A stretch of DNA of 51,145 bases from Bacteroidales bacterium UBA1715 (GCA_002317135.1 DCIX01000019.1:1-51145), one strand, 5' to 3'; shown: positions 8,220-17,606, numbered from the stretch's first letter. Numbers and translations are program-made. The notes: a model not told the origin generated them from the letters alone.

Positions 8220-10667
8220 TTAAAATTGTTGTCCTAATACAAATGTTGGCTGCCATCCACGAACATCTTTTGATTTGCCGGCAATTGGATCAAATCCATA
8301 ACCCATATCAAATCCTAATAGTCCCATCATTGGGATGAAAAGCCGTATGCCTGCACCGGCACTTCGTTTCACATCAAACGGATTGTAGTCCGCAATGTCC
8401 ATCCAAGCATTGGCAGCTTCGGCAAACGCTAATACATAAATTGTTGTCTCTTGTTTTAACGCTAATGGGTAACGTAATTCTAGAGAGAATTTATCGTATA
8501 GGAATGCTCCACCGTCAGATTCTGGATTAAGTGCTGACGCATCATAACCACGCATAGGAACAAAATCTGTGCCATAATAATAAACATTACTCAAACCGTC
8601 TCCACCAATGTCAAATCGTTCAAATGGAGTTTGGAAATTTTTATTGTAATGTCCCACATAACCAAAGTCAATTCGAGTTTCTAACACTAAATCACCGATG
8701 ATTTGCGTATACATTTTTGATTTGAATGTCCATTTGTGGTATTCAATCCATTTGTATCGTTCTTCGTCTGGTAGATTTGTGTCATCTGCATCGTTTCTAA
8801 ATAAAGAGAATGGAGGTGTTAATTCTACTCGTAGGGCAAACGAAGAACCTCGACGTGGATATAATGGTTGGTCAATTGAACTACGGGCCAATGTTGTTCC
8901 GAGTGTTAAACAACGAGCTGTTAGACTATCAGGTAGCGATGTTGGCAAGTATAGGTTGTAATTATTTAATTTATATCTCTTTATGCTGATATCGTTATAG
9001 AGAGAAAAATAGTCGTCAGGAATTTTTAGGTCTCTTTCTAATCCTACAGAAGCACCTAATGTTCTCCAGTTTCCATAATATTCGCTTGTACGTGCATATC
9101 CATTTGCACGCACAGAATAGTATGCCGAAACTGTTAATGCATTAGGCTTTTTACCTCCAAACCAAGGTTCTGTGAATGAGAAGTTGTAATATTGATAATA
9201 TCTTGTATTTGCAGAAACACCAAGACTTAATTGTTGACCATCACCAGTTGGAATAGGGCGCCAATATTCTTTTTTGAGAGTGTTTTTTAATGAAAAATTA
9301 TTGAGAACAAGTCTAACTGAGCCCAAAAAATAACTGCCACTCCAACCGAGTGAAACTTCAATTTGGTCTGTTGACTTTTCTTGGAGGACGTACTCAATGT
9401 CAACTGTTCCGTCCATTGGATTTGGTTGTGGGTTTACTTGCATTGACTCAGCATCAAAATAACCAAGCATAGCAAGTTCACGCTGTGTTCTTATAATGTC
9501 AGAACGACTAAATAACTCTCCTGGTTTTGTTCGCAATTCTCGATAAATTACATGGTCATTTGTCTTTGTGTTACCAGCAACTGTTATGTTGTTTATGACG
9601 GCTTGTTGCCCTTCGTAAACACGGATTTGAATATCTATAGAGTCACTGTTTGAACCTAATTCAACAGGATCTGCATTAAAAAACAAGTAACCGTTGTCAA
9701 GATACAATGAACTAATTCCCTCTAAACCATAAATTTTTTCCTGTAGACGACTTTCGTCATATACATCACCTTTGTTTATCGCAAGTATTTTATTAAGGAT
9801 ATCTGTATTGTAAACCGAGTTACCTAACCAAGAGATAGTTCCGAAGTAGTATTTTTTACCTTCGTCTATTGTCATCTCAATGTTTAATAATGTAGAATCA
9901 ATGTTGTAAATCGTATCTGTTACGATTGTTGCATCACGATATCCTATTTTTTTGTATTTTTCAATAATGTTCTTTTTGTCTTTTTCGTAATTTTTTGCAA
10001 TGTATTTCGAGCGTTTTAGGATATACCATTTCTTTCGTTTGGTATCTTTCATTGCTCTATGAAGTTTCGCATCTTTTATTGCTGTATTGCCGTGAAATAC
10101 AATATCATTGACTTTTACTCTCTCGTTTTTCTGGATTGTAATTGTTATGTTTGATGAGTTGAAGGCTGTTGTGTCTATTGTTTCTCGTATATCAATATCA
10201 GCATTCTTAAAGCCTTTTTCATCATAGTATGCTTTTATTTTCTTTTGTGCGTTATCTTTTTGGTTTTCTGTGATTTGCATGTGTGTTTTAAAGTCAAGCA
10301 AATCGTTAATGTCATTTTGTTCAGATTTCTTTATTCCTATATATTTTAGGGAATTTAATCGAGTGCGTTCTTTTATTTCTATGGTAAGGTAAATGTTTTC
10401 TCCTTCTATTCTTGATGCAGATATTTTTGCATCAGCAAATAAACCTTGATTCCAAAGTTTCTCTATTGCTGCTGTGATTTCTGGCCCAGGTACAGTTATT
10501 TCTTGTCCGACAAATAGACCAGTTGTACGAATAATGGGAGGTGCTTGTAATGATTGATTACCTTCCACTTTTATTTCCGCGATTTTGTATCTTTTTATAC
10601 TATTTTGTGCATACACGCTAGTGATGCAACCGATAAGTATGAAAAATATAGCAAGAAATTTCTTCAT
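8220..10667 (-). CDS. bamA: BamA, outer membrane protein assembly factor
   Basis: Core of the outer-membrane beta-barrel assembly machine. The 815-residue product has a signal peptide (ending SVYAQ, residue 21) and POTRA repeats through about residue 430 (for example RYKIAEIKVEGNQSLQAPPI and QQAVINNITVAGNTKTNDHVIYRELRTKPGELF, each under 20 residues apart in the motif core). A 16-strand Omp85 barrel follows. The barrel holds the VRGW and RGY-like loops (PMRGYDAS near 740) and ends in a C-terminal aromatic residue (LGQQF), the expected barrel signal. It lies in the operon uppS-bamA-ompH-ompH, eight bases after uppS. Confidence 0.95.
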   Translation of the reverse strand: MKKFLAIFFILIGCITSVYAQNSIKRYKIAEIKVEGNQSLQAPPIIRTTGLFVGQEITVPGPEITAAIEKLWNQGLFADAKISASRIEGENIYLTIEIKERTRLNSLKYIGIKKSEQNDINDLLDFKTHMQITENQKDNAQKKIKAYYDEKGFKNADIDIRETIDTTAFNSSNITITIQKNERVKVNDIVFHGNTAIKDAKLHRAMKDTKRKKWYILKRSKYIAKNYEKDKKNIIEKYKKIGYRDATIVTDTIYNIDSTLLNIEMTIDEGKKYYFGTISWLGNSVYNTDILNKILAINKGDVYDESRLQEKIYGLEGISSLYLDNGYLFFNADPVELGSNSDSIDIQIRVYEGQQAVINNITVAGNTKTNDHVIYRELRTKPGELFSRSDIIRTQRELAMLGYFDAESMQVNPQPNPMDGTVDIEYVLQEKSTDQIEVSLGWSGSYFLGSVRLVLNNFSLKNTLKKEYWRPIPTGDGQQLSLGVSANTRYYQYYNFSFTEPWFGGKKPNALTVSAYYSVRANGYARTSEYYGNWRTLGASVGLERDLKIPDDYFSLYNDISIKRYKLNNYNLYLPTSLPDSLTARCLTLGTTLARSSIDQPLYPRRGSSFALRVELTPPFSLFRNDADDTNLPDEERYKWIEYHKWTFKSKMYTQIIGDLVLETRIDFGYVGHYNKNFQTPFERFDIGGDGLSNVYYYGTDFVPMRGYDASALNPESDGGAFLYDKFSLELRYPLALKQETTIYVLAFAEAANAWMDIADYNPFDVKRSAGAGIRLFIPMMGLLGFDMGYGFDPIAGKSKDVRGWQPTFVLGQQF

Positions 10668-10675
10668 TGGTTCGT

Positions 10676-11410
10676 TTAAATTTGCTCTTGTGTAAGTCCA
10701 AAACGACGAGTTCTAGTTTGGAAATCTTTGATTGCTTTCAAAAACTCTTCTTTTGTGAAGTCCGGCCATAGAACATCTGTAAAATAGAGCTCTGTGTAGG
10801 CAATTTGCCACAATAAGAAGTTACTGATACGATATTCTCCACTTGTACGTATAAGTAGTTCTGGATCAGGAATATTTGCAGTACAAAGATTGTTTTGGAT
10901 TGTTTCGTTTGTTATTTCTTCTGGATTGATTGTGCCATTAGCACATTTACTAGCTATTTGTTTTACCATATTGGTAATTTCCCATCTACCGCTGTAACTG
11001 ATTGCCAATATTAAATTCATTCCAGTATTGTTAGCAGTTTTGTCTATTACAAATTGTAGAGATTCTTTTACCGATTCTGGTAATCCTGAAAAATCACCAA
11101 TAACTAACAATTTTACATTGTTTTTTGTTAGTTTATCTATGTATTTTTTTGTTGCTTTTATTAGCAAATCCATTAAACCGGAAACTTCATCTTTGGGTCT
11201 GTTCCAGTTCTCTGTAGAAAAAGTGTACAGTGTTAGGTATTTGATACCAATTTCTGCAGCAATGGAAACAATGTCATTTACTGTTGCAACTCCTTGTTGG
11301 TGACCAAAAAGTCGAATGTTTCCTTTACCTTTTGCCCATCTTCCATTTCCATCCATTGTGATGGCAATATGTTGAGGAAGTTTTGTGTAATCTATTTCTT
11401 CTTGTTTCAT
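10676..11410 (-). CDS. uppS: Undecaprenyl diphosphate synthase
   Basis: cis-Prenyltransferase of 244 residues that makes the C55 lipid carrier for peptidoglycan and surface glycans. The active-site motif MDGNGRWAKGKG holds Asp20 and Asn22 of the catalytic P-loop. GHQQGVATVNDIV, the FSTENWNRP helix start and the C-terminal RTSGEYRISNFLLWQIAYTE region (phosphate and Mg binding) are all present. It is first gene of a minus-strand operon with bamA and two ompH genes, linking carrier lipid synthesis with outer-membrane assembly. Confidence 0.95.
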   Translation of the reverse strand: MKQEEIDYTKLPQHIAITMDGNGRWAKGKGNIRLFGHQQGVATVNDIVSIAAEIGIKYLTLYTFSTENWNRPKDEVSGLMDLLIKATKKYIDKLTKNNVKLLVIGDFSGLPESVKESLQFVIDKTANNTGMNLILAISYSGRWEITNMVKQIASKCANGTINPEEITNETIQNNLCTANIPDPELLIRTSGEYRISNFLLWQIAYTELYFTDVLWPDFTKEEFLKAIKDFQTRTRRFGLTQEQI

Positions 11411-11438
11411 TGTTTGTCGTATACAGACATTTTATGGG

Positions 11439-11468
11439 CAAAAATAACAATCTTTTCCCGATTTTCAA
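11439..11468 (-). promoter_or_regulatory. Promoter of uppS-bamA-ompH operon
   Basis: On the minus strand TTG (CAA at 11466-11468) and TATTTTTG (CAAAAATA at 11439-11446) are 19 bases apart, a full match to the Bacteroidota promoter pattern. The uppS start codon follows 28 bases after the -7 box. Confidence 0.7.
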
Positions 11469-11492
11469 TCTAAAAACGGCTATGCTTATATA

Positions 11493-12737
11493 TTATTGTA
11501 TGAAATTCTTTATTTCTGATTGCATTTCTAATGATTTAACTCTCATTTTCTCTTTGTCGCAGCCTTGAAATATGTTGCTTTGTAGCCAAGCGTCAAAGCA
11601 TCCGAAAATAAAAACGATGTCAAAACAGTGACAACAGCGTGTTTTGTTGTTTGGGGTAGGAAACGAAAATTCCGTAATTGTTGCTGGTATGCTATTGGTG
11701 ATTTGTCGCACAGGATTTTTAAAAACAGCATCAGATGTTATGTCAACAACAGTTTGGTATTTGTCATTAGTCTGCTTATACTTTTCTCGTATGGCTTTTG
11801 TTGTAATTGTTGGTGCATATTTCTTTAGAAATGGCTTTAATATGAAGGCGGGAATTATGTTTGTAATCGGATATTTATATGTGTATGCCGCACATTCATC
11901 TTTGGTGAATTGGAAATGAATTTTCTTTTTTGACAGTAGGCAATCTTTTTGAAAATCACTGCTGATATATCCTTTTTCTATCGTTGGTATGAATGGAACA
12001 AAGAAATTATATTTCTTTTTGTTTGTGTGACCAGTTATTTTTTGTGCATATAATAGCTGGTCTATTGGAATTTTGTTACAATCTGTGTATGTTGTGTTTC
12101 CGATTTTAGAAGCTTCTGCAAGAAAGTTCTTGTATATTGTTTGTGCGGTTGCGGGGTCGATGGCTTTCATGCTTCCTGGCCAACTAAACAATATGGTCTT
12201 CTTGAATAGGTGTTGGAGTAGTGGTGCAGTATGTATAGCCATTGCATACCAAGCACCAGAAGATTGTCCTCCAATAGTAATATTTTGGGGATTTCCTGAG
12301 AATGCTTCTATATGCTTGTTTGTCCATTCTAAAGCAGTGATAATATCGTGATAACCACAATTTTGTTGTGGAATTCCATCGTAGTAGGCTGTTCCTAAAA
12401 TACCAAGTCTGTATGTCGGACTAACGACAACGATATCTGCGTTTTTGGAAAGGATTTCTGCGTCATTTTGTGGGTCGCAACTCGAGCCGTGGGTGAATGC
12501 TCCTCCGTGTATCCAAAATAAAATAGGCTTTTTACCTTCTGTGTTTGGAGTCCAAATGTCCAAGAAAAAGGAATCTTCATTTTCCTGACATTTTCCGTGA
12601 AGAAGCAATTTTTCTAAACTTCCTTGGGTTTGGGGAAATTCGCACGGAGGATAATTTGTTTGAGATATGTCATCAAATATTGTACAAGGTTGTAGTCTTC
12701 CGTTGTATGTTGCATATCGTACTCGGAAATGTGCCAT
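11493..12737 (-). CDS. Type-B carboxylesterase (alpha/beta hydrolase)
   Basis: A 414-residue serine esterase. The oxyanion motif HGGA is at 77-80 and the nucleophile elbow is G-Q-S-S-G with Ser159. ENEDSFFLDIWTP before it is the usual EDCLxLNIxxP block of type-B carboxylesterases. A C-terminal His within the sequence CCHCFDIVFIFG fits the GxxHxxDxxxxF motif of the triad; the acidic member is probably the Glu of KDECAAYTY. It is shorter than typical 500-residue members and has no signal peptide, so it is probably cytoplasmic. It starts five bases after the DUF4294 gene and shares its transcript. The substrate is unknown. Confidence 0.85.
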   Translation of the reverse strand: MAHFRVRYATYNGRLQPCTIFDDISQTNYPPCEFPQTQGSLEKLLLHGKCQENEDSFFLDIWTPNTEGKKPILFWIHGGAFTHGSSCDPQNDAEILSKNADIVVVSPTYRLGILGTAYYDGIPQQNCGYHDIITALEWTNKHIEAFSGNPQNITIGGQSSGAWYAMAIHTAPLLQHLFKKTILFSWPGSMKAIDPATAQTIYKNFLAEASKIGNTTYTDCNKIPIDQLLYAQKITGHTNKKKYNFFVPFIPTIEKGYISSDFQKDCLLSKKKIHFQFTKDECAAYTYKYPITNIIPAFILKPFLKKYAPTITTKAIREKYKQTNDKYQTVVDITSDAVFKNPVRQITNSIPATITEFSFPTPNNKTRCCHCFDIVFIFGCFDAWLQSNIFQGCDKEKMRVKSLEMQSEIKNFIQ

Positions 12738-12742
12738 GTTGA

Positions 12743-13336
12743 TTAAATTGAACCTTGTTCCAACAATAAGACAATGCGTTCTATCATTTTGTCTTCTCCA
12801 CTTGCATCGTATGTGTTTTTTAAGTCTTCACCAAACACTTTAGCCATACTTTGATACATTGCAGCCTTGACACCACCACGTAATTCTCTCAAAATTTCAA
12901 ATGGAGATTGTTTTAATTCCCTGTTTACTAATTTGATCAGTATTTGCCCTTGACGAAAAGTTAATTTCATAAGTTCTCTTGCATACAAATCAAGCATTTC
13001 GTCTTCTTTCTGTTTTATGTATTTCTTTTGTGCTTTCTTGTTTGGCAAAGTATCCATAATCATTTGCACTTCGTCAAATGTGTTTTTGGCAATCATAACA
13101 TACGGATACACTTTTTTTACATCGCGTACCAACTTTTTGTATTTGTTGTATTCGTCTTGCGTTACGAATTTTAGTTTAGGAAAGACATATACTTTCGGCA
13201 GTTTAACCAACGCAAGCGTGTCCCCGTCAACAATAACTGCAGGAAGAAGATAACCTTTTTCTGCAACTTTTTGTTGTGCGAAAATTTGTAATACTGAGAA
13301 AATCAGTATGATGCATGTTAATAATGTCTTTTTCAT
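12743..13336 (-). CDS. DUF4294 family exported protein
   Basis: A 197-residue protein with a signal peptide (MKKTLLTCIILIFSVLQIFAQQ). The body is strongly basic and helical: LPKVYVFPKLKFVTQDEYNKYKKLVRDVKKVYPYV and the block LMKLTFRQGQILIKLVNREL, both of which I associate with the DUF4294 family of Bacteroidota. No function is known. It heads a two-gene transcript with the carboxylesterase and is divergent from coaX. Confidence 0.8.
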   Translation of the reverse strand: MKKTLLTCIILIFSVLQIFAQQKVAEKGYLLPAVIVDGDTLALVKLPKVYVFPKLKFVTQDEYNKYKKLVRDVKKVYPYVMIAKNTFDEVQMIMDTLPNKKAQKKYIKQKEDEMLDLYARELMKLTFRQGQILIKLVNRELKQSPFEILRELRGGVKAAMYQSMAKVFGEDLKNTYDASGEDKMIERIVLLLEQGSI

Positions 13337-13343
13337 ACGCCGA

Positions 13344-13371
13344 CAAATTTATTTAAAAATGTTGGTTGCAA
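13344..13371 (-). promoter_or_regulatory. Promoter of the DUF4294-esterase pair
   Basis: On the minus strand TTG (CAA at 13369-13371) and TAAATTTG (CAAATTTA at 13344-13351) lie 17 bases apart. Only seven bases separate the -7 box from the ATG at 13336, so the transcript must be nearly leaderless if this promoter is used. Confidence 0.6.
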
Positions 13372-13425
13372 AAACAATACCAAATTTATTTTGACGATTT
13401 CTTGTTCTTTGTAATAAATAGCATA

Positions 13426-13457
13426 TTGTTTCGTTTTTCCTTTTATGATTATCTTTG
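13426..13457 (+). promoter_or_regulatory. Promoter of coaX
   Basis: TTG at 13426-13428 and TATCTTTG at 13450-13457 (21-base spacer) match the Bacteroidota consensus. The coaX ATG at 13471 follows after 13 bases, which supports this start over an upstream in-frame ATG at 13366. Confidence 0.7.
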
Positions 13458-13470
13458 CGAAAAAAAGTAC

Positions 13471-14202
13471 ATGGATTTAGTTGTAGATGCGGGAAATTCA
13501 ACAGTGAAATTGTATGCGTTTGAGGCAAATGTGTTACGAAATAGTTTGGCTCTCTCGTATGATGATTTCTTCTCTAATTCATGCTTTTACGAATCGTATT
13601 TATCTGCAAAACAAGGAATTATATGTAATGTTTCCAAATACGATTCTCAAAAAATTGTTGAACAATTGTCTTCTGTTTGTTTTACGGAATTTACGCATGA
13701 AACACCTTGTTTAATTACAAATGCATATAAAACTCCACATACATTAGGCTTAGATAGGCTCGCTGCTGCAATAGGTGCGGAGGCATTATCTCCACAACGA
13801 AATAAGTTGATAATTGATATAGGGACGGCAATGACTATTGATTTTGTTGACGAAACGGGTCGCTTTGTTGGTGGAAATATTTCGTTGGGACTAGAAACTC
13901 GTTTTCGTGCGTTACATGAATTTACAGGAAAATTACCGCTTTGCTCTGAAACAGAAAATGTTACTCTGATGGGGAAAACAACAGAAGAAGCTATTCGTAA
14001 TGGTGTTGTGCAAGGTATGCTTTATGAAATTGAAGGATATATTCGTGAATATGAGTCTAAATATCAAGATGTTGCAGTCTTTTTAACAGGTGGCGGCTCT
14101 CATTCCTTTGAAAAACGAATAAAAAATCTCATCTTTGCAAACAAAAATTTGGTTGCATTGGGTTTATATGCAACATTACTATATGTTTCAAAAGCGAAAT
14201 AA
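13471..14202 (+). CDS. coaX: Type III pantothenate kinase
   Basis: First enzyme of coenzyme A synthesis, phosphorylating pantothenate. The 243-residue product begins MDLVVDAGNSTVKLYAFE, the type III phosphate-binding motif (DxGNSxxK). The TLGLDRLAAAIGA helix with the catalytic Asp and the second phosphate motif IDIGTAMTIDFVD...GGNISLGLE follow. A GGG-type adenosine loop (LTGGGSHSF) is near the end. The start at 13471 leaves a normal length; the longer in-frame form from 13366 would contain the promoter and is rejected. It overlaps the next gene by 20 bases. Confidence 0.95.
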   Translation: MDLVVDAGNSTVKLYAFEANVLRNSLALSYDDFFSNSCFYESYLSAKQGIICNVSKYDSQKIVEQLSSVCFTEFTHETPCLITNAYKTPHTLGLDRLAAAIGAEALSPQRNKLIIDIGTAMTIDFVDETGRFVGGNISLGLETRFRALHEFTGKLPLCSETENVTLMGKTTEEAIRNGVVQGMLYEIEGYIREYESKYQDVAVFLTGGGSHSFEKRIKNLIFANKNLVALGLYATLLYVSKAK

Positions 14203-15460
14203 ACGACATAGTATTTTGATTTTGTGTTTGCTTTGTGGCATGCAACTTATGGCACAAAGACAGACTAGTTCTCCGTTTTCTCGCTATGGTTATGGTGATT
14301 TGTTTTCTAATACGACTGTGTATAATCAGGCTATGGGAAACATTGCAATTGGCGTAAGCAATCCAACTCAAATTAATTTCGCAAATCCGGCAAGTCAGGC
14401 TACAATAAAAAAAGAGACATTCTTGTTCTCGGTAAATGCAGGTGTGAATTTACGACATACTCAAGAGGGAGATAATTCTGCAACATTGACAAGAGTTGGC
14501 TTTGAGTCATTTTCTATGGCTTTCCCAATCATTGCAAATCGTTGGGGTGCAGCTATTGGTTGCCTACCTTTTAATAGTGTAGGGTATTCAATGAGTTCTA
14601 GTACCGAAAATGTAAAATATACCTATAACGGTGATGGTGGTGTAAATCAATTCGCTCTCAGTACAGGCATACGTATATTTAAAGGCTTGTCGTTAGGTGC
14701 TAATGTTGGCTATTTGTTTGGTACGACATATTATACTGCAGAAAATGAATTTTCTGACGCGACAGCATTCTCTACTCGAAAAGAATTGGAATATAAAACT
14801 CATGGATTTATATGGAATCTTGGATTACAATATAAATATGATATAAAGGAAGACCAGTCTTTGACAGTTGGTTTGACATATCGCTCTGCTCAGTCAGCTT
14901 CATATAAGGAAATTACTAGTTTAACGTCTTATTTTATAAGTACTTATACGGAATATCAAAAGGATACTGCAGTAATGTGTACGCTTGAGTCGGAGACAGA
15001 TATCCCTTCTGAATTTTGTATTGGGGTTAGTTATGCGTCCGAAAATAAATGTCTTTTCGGCGTAGATTTTGGTATGAAGAATTGGAGTGACGTGTCTATT
15101 TACGGTAAGAAAGATGCTGATTTAGAACAAACTAAGTTTGTTCGTGTTGGTGGAGAATGGATACCGAACTATCGTTCTTCTAAGTTAATTAGTCGTATTC
15201 CATTGCGATTAGGTTTTCATTATGAAGATTTACCAATTGTATTTGAATCAAATGGAGAATTTGCCCAGGCAAAAGAGATAGGTTTTTCTTTGGGAACTCG
15301 AATAAAGTCAAAGCATAATCAAAATTCAATGGCCATTGCTTTTGATTTTGGTACTCGAGGGAATAAAAGTTTGGCAAGCTCTTTGCATGAGACATATATG
15401 TTAGCAAAGTTTAATGTTACTTTGCAAGAAGTATGGTTTATAAAACGAAAAATTAATTAA
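14183..15460 (+). CDS. Outer membrane beta-barrel protein (OmpP1/FadL-like look)
   Basis: A 425-residue exported protein. The start is placed at ATG 14183, giving a signal peptide (RHSILILCLLCGMQLMAQ); an upstream ATG at 14135 would precede this with residues unlike a signal. The mature chain opens with TSSPFSRYGYGDLFSN, seen in Bacteroidota outer-membrane proteins, and is built of alternating aromatic/hydrophobic strands (for example ALSTGIRIFKGLSLGANVGYLFG). This is consistent with a 14-strand barrel. The start overlaps the coaX end by 20 bases, suggesting translational coupling. It is followed by a TPR protein and LptC, so a role in envelope biogenesis is inferred. No ligand can be assigned. 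Confidence 0.75.
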   Translation: MFQKRNKRHSILILCLLCGMQLMAQRQTSSPFSRYGYGDLFSNTTVYNQAMGNIAIGVSNPTQINFANPASQATIKKETFLFSVNAGVNLRHTQEGDNSATLTRVGFESFSMAFPIIANRWGAAIGCLPFNSVGYSMSSSTENVKYTYNGDGGVNQFALSTGIRIFKGLSLGANVGYLFGTTYYTAENEFSDATAFSTRKELEYKTHGFIWNLGLQYKYDIKEDQSLTVGLTYRSAQSASYKEITSLTSYFISTYTEYQKDTAVMCTLESETDIPSEFCIGVSYASENKCLFGVDFGMKNWSDVSIYGKKDADLEQTKFVRVGGEWIPNYRSSKLISRIPLRLGFHYEDLPIVFESNGEFAQAKEIGFSLGTRIKSKHNQNSMAIAFDFGTRGNKSLASSLHETYMLAKFNVTLQEVWFIKRKIN

Positions 15461-15463
15461 GTT

Positions 15464-16771
15464 ATGAAACGCATATTCAAAATTTTTACAACAATTGCAC
15501 TTGGCTGTTCAGCCATGTCTGTTTTTGCACAAGAAGTTGACTCTGCTTGTCTAAAATATCAAGCAATTTATCAACAACGCTACAAAAATGAAAACGCAAT
15601 GAATAAGTTCTCTGATGTTACGATTAATAACTGGAGAAGTTTGTTCTTTACTTGTCCTACAGCATCGAAAAATATGTATGTTCCTCACGGTACAAACATG
15701 ATGCGCTATTTGTATCAAAATGAAAAAGATGCAGCTAAAAAGCAACAATATTTGGACACTTTGATGATGATTTACGATCGCCGTATTCAATATATAGGTG
15801 AAGAATCAAACTATATTGGTAAAAAAGGTGCTGAATTGTATTTCTTAAGCCCATTACAATATGAACAAGCATACGAATATTGTAGAAAATCGGTTGATGC
15901 AATGGCAAGAAATGCAGAACCTCGTGTTATGTATGTTTGTTTGAAAACGGCTGTTTTGAAATTCCAAAAAGGAACAATGGAGAAAGGTGAAGTTATTGCT
16001 TTGTACCAAGCAATACGTGCTATAATGGATGCGAATATTGCTAAGGGTGGAAAAGTTGCAGAACAAAATTCAAAATACAGTAACGATGTTGACAATCTAT
16101 TTATCGAAATTAAACCAGATTGTAGCGATTTAGTTGCATTGTTTGAACCACAATTCAATGCCAATCCACAAGATACTGCATTGTTGGTTAAGATAACTGA
16201 TAATTTAGCAAAAGATTGTGCTTCTTCTGATTTGTATGTAAAAGCAGCTGTTGAACTAGATAAGTTACAACCTTCAGCACAGTCAAAACGTAAATTGGGT
16301 GATATGTACGCCGAAAAGAAACAAACTTCTTTGGCTATGCAATATTATAAAGAAGCAGCTGGCTTAGAACAAGATGATTCTAAAAAAGCAATTATCTACT
16401 ATAACATGGCTCGTATGACTTCAGGTGCAACAGCGGTTAACTATGCAAAACAAGCGTTGGCATTTAATTCTAATTATGGTGCTGCATATTTGGTGATTGC
16501 AAGTAAATACGCAGAAAGTGCAAATAGTTGTTCTAGTGGAGCAGAATTTCCAGACTTGGAAAAATGGAAAGTGTACTGGTTGGCATACGATATGTGCCAA
16601 AAAGCAAAAGCTGTAGACCCTTCTGTTGCTGGTACTGCAAATAGTTATGCTGCAAGTTATAAATCACATTTTCCAGACACAGAAACATTGTTTGGATATA
16701 ATGTTACAGAAGGTTCTTCTCAAACTGTAGGTTGTTGGATTAATGCTTCAACAACAGCAAAAGTAAAATAG
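15464..16771 (+). CDS. Exported TPR-containing protein
   Basis: A 435-residue protein with a signal peptide ending VFAQ (residue 23). The body is all helical. The C-terminal half contains recognisable tetratricopeptide units: SAQSKRKLGDMYAEKKQTSLAMQYYKEAA, KKAIIYYNMARM and GATAVNYAKQALAFNSNYGAAYL. TPR arrays mediate protein-protein contacts; here the likely site is the periplasm. It begins three bases after the barrel gene and its stop overlaps the start of the LptC gene by one base, so the three are one transcript. Confidence 0.8.
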   Translation: MKRIFKIFTTIALGCSAMSVFAQEVDSACLKYQAIYQQRYKNENAMNKFSDVTINNWRSLFFTCPTASKNMYVPHGTNMMRYLYQNEKDAAKKQQYLDTLMMIYDRRIQYIGEESNYIGKKGAELYFLSPLQYEQAYEYCRKSVDAMARNAEPRVMYVCLKTAVLKFQKGTMEKGEVIALYQAIRAIMDANIAKGGKVAEQNSKYSNDVDNLFIEIKPDCSDLVALFEPQFNANPQDTALLVKITDNLAKDCASSDLYVKAAVELDKLQPSAQSKRKLGDMYAEKKQTSLAMQYYKEAAGLEQDDSKKAIIYYNMARMTSGATAVNYAKQALAFNSNYGAAYLVIASKYAESANSCSSGAEFPDLEKWKVYWLAYDMCQKAKAVDPSVAGTANSYAASYKSHFPDTETLFGYNVTEGSSQTVGCWINASTTAKVK

Positions 16772-17376
16772 TGAGATCTGTCGGTAAAAACGGAATTTGT
16801 TTAAGCAGTATGATGGCAATGGTTGCTGTCATACTGTTTTTTTCGTGTAGCAATGATATGAAAAATGTCATTCAGGTGTCTGAATTAGAAAAACTTCCAT
16901 TGCTTTCTGGTGACTCGATTTGTTTTGTACAAAAAGAATATGGGAAAATCGTTTTGAGTATAACGACTCCTAAAATTTTGAAGCGTAAGGCCGAGGGTAG
17001 TGACCAGGAAGATGTAATGGAGTTCCCTGATGGCGTTGTGGTTGTCCAATATTCTTCGTATCCTGATACATTATCTATGATATCGACAAATTATGCAATA
17101 AACTATGAATCCCAAAATGTTTGGGAAGCACGTGGAAATGTTGTTGCAAAAAATGTACAAAAACAGGAATGCCTACAAACAGAATTCTTGATTTGGGATC
17201 AGAAAAAAGGAACGATTTCTTCTAATAAAAAGGTGCAGGTAACATCACCTGATGATATTATTATAGGAGAGGGATTTGTTTCTGATGATCAATTCACCGA
17301 TTGGCAAGTGCAAAAAGTAACGGGAGTAATTACTTTTGAAAACGAAAATATTTTAGAGGCAGAAATAGAAGAATAA
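16771..17376 (+). CDS. lptC: LPS export protein LptC-like lipoprotein
   Basis: A 201-residue envelope protein. The GTG start at 16771 overlaps the preceding TAG by one base. The N-terminus has a hydrophobic segment and lipobox (ILFFSCS, Cys near residue 26). The body holds the OstA-like jelly-roll strands of LptC: SMISTNYAINYESQNVWEARGNVVAKN...ECLQTEFLIWDQKKGTISSNKKVQVTSPDDIIIGEGFVSDDQFTDWQVQKVTG, which is a typical N-E-A-x-G-N-V and I-x-G-x-G-x-x-S-D signature. LptC carries lipopolysaccharide from LptBFG to LptA. It lies between the TPR gene and a small membrane protein. Confidence 0.85.
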   Translation: MRSVGKNGICLSSMMAMVAVILFFSCSNDMKNVIQVSELEKLPLLSGDSICFVQKEYGKIVLSITTPKILKRKAEGSDQEDVMEFPDGVVVVQYSSYPDTLSMISTNYAINYESQNVWEARGNVVAKNVQKQECLQTEFLIWDQKKGTISSNKKVQVTSPDDIIIGEGFVSDDQFTDWQVQKVTGVITFENENILEAEIEE

Positions 17377-17588
17377 TGGGAAAAGATCGCAGCGACATAT
17401 ATTTGATTATAATGGAATATGCATGGCTTGTAATTGCAGTTACATCTTTGCTTACAGCTGGAACGGAAGCTTTTTATCATGGATGTAATACGGAATTTGC
17501 AAAGTTTATGGTTCTTTCCGCCCTTGCATTTGTAATGTATGGTTTTCGTCGATACAAGCGGAAGAAAAATCAAAATGCTTGTAAGTAA
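17376..17588 (+). CDS. Small two-pass membrane protein, unknown
   Basis: A 70-residue product whose ATG overlaps the lptC stop codon (ATG within TAATG). It has two hydrophobic helices (about residues 9-27 and 41-56) and a very basic tail (FRRYKRKKNQNACK), placing the C-terminus in the cytoplasm. No domain is recognised. Translational coupling to lptC suggests it belongs to the same envelope pathway, but this is inference only. Confidence 0.65.
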   Translation: MGKDRSDIYLIIMEYAWLVIAVTSLLTAGTEAFYHGCNTEFAKFMVLSALAFVMYGFRRYKRKKNQNACK

Positions 17589-17606
17589 AAATAATGCCTT
17601 TATTGG

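Noticed and set aside
11493..12737. Esterase as a broken gene
   Set aside because: It is shorter than most type-B esterases, but the oxyanion motif, Ser elbow and C-terminal His are present in one intact frame.
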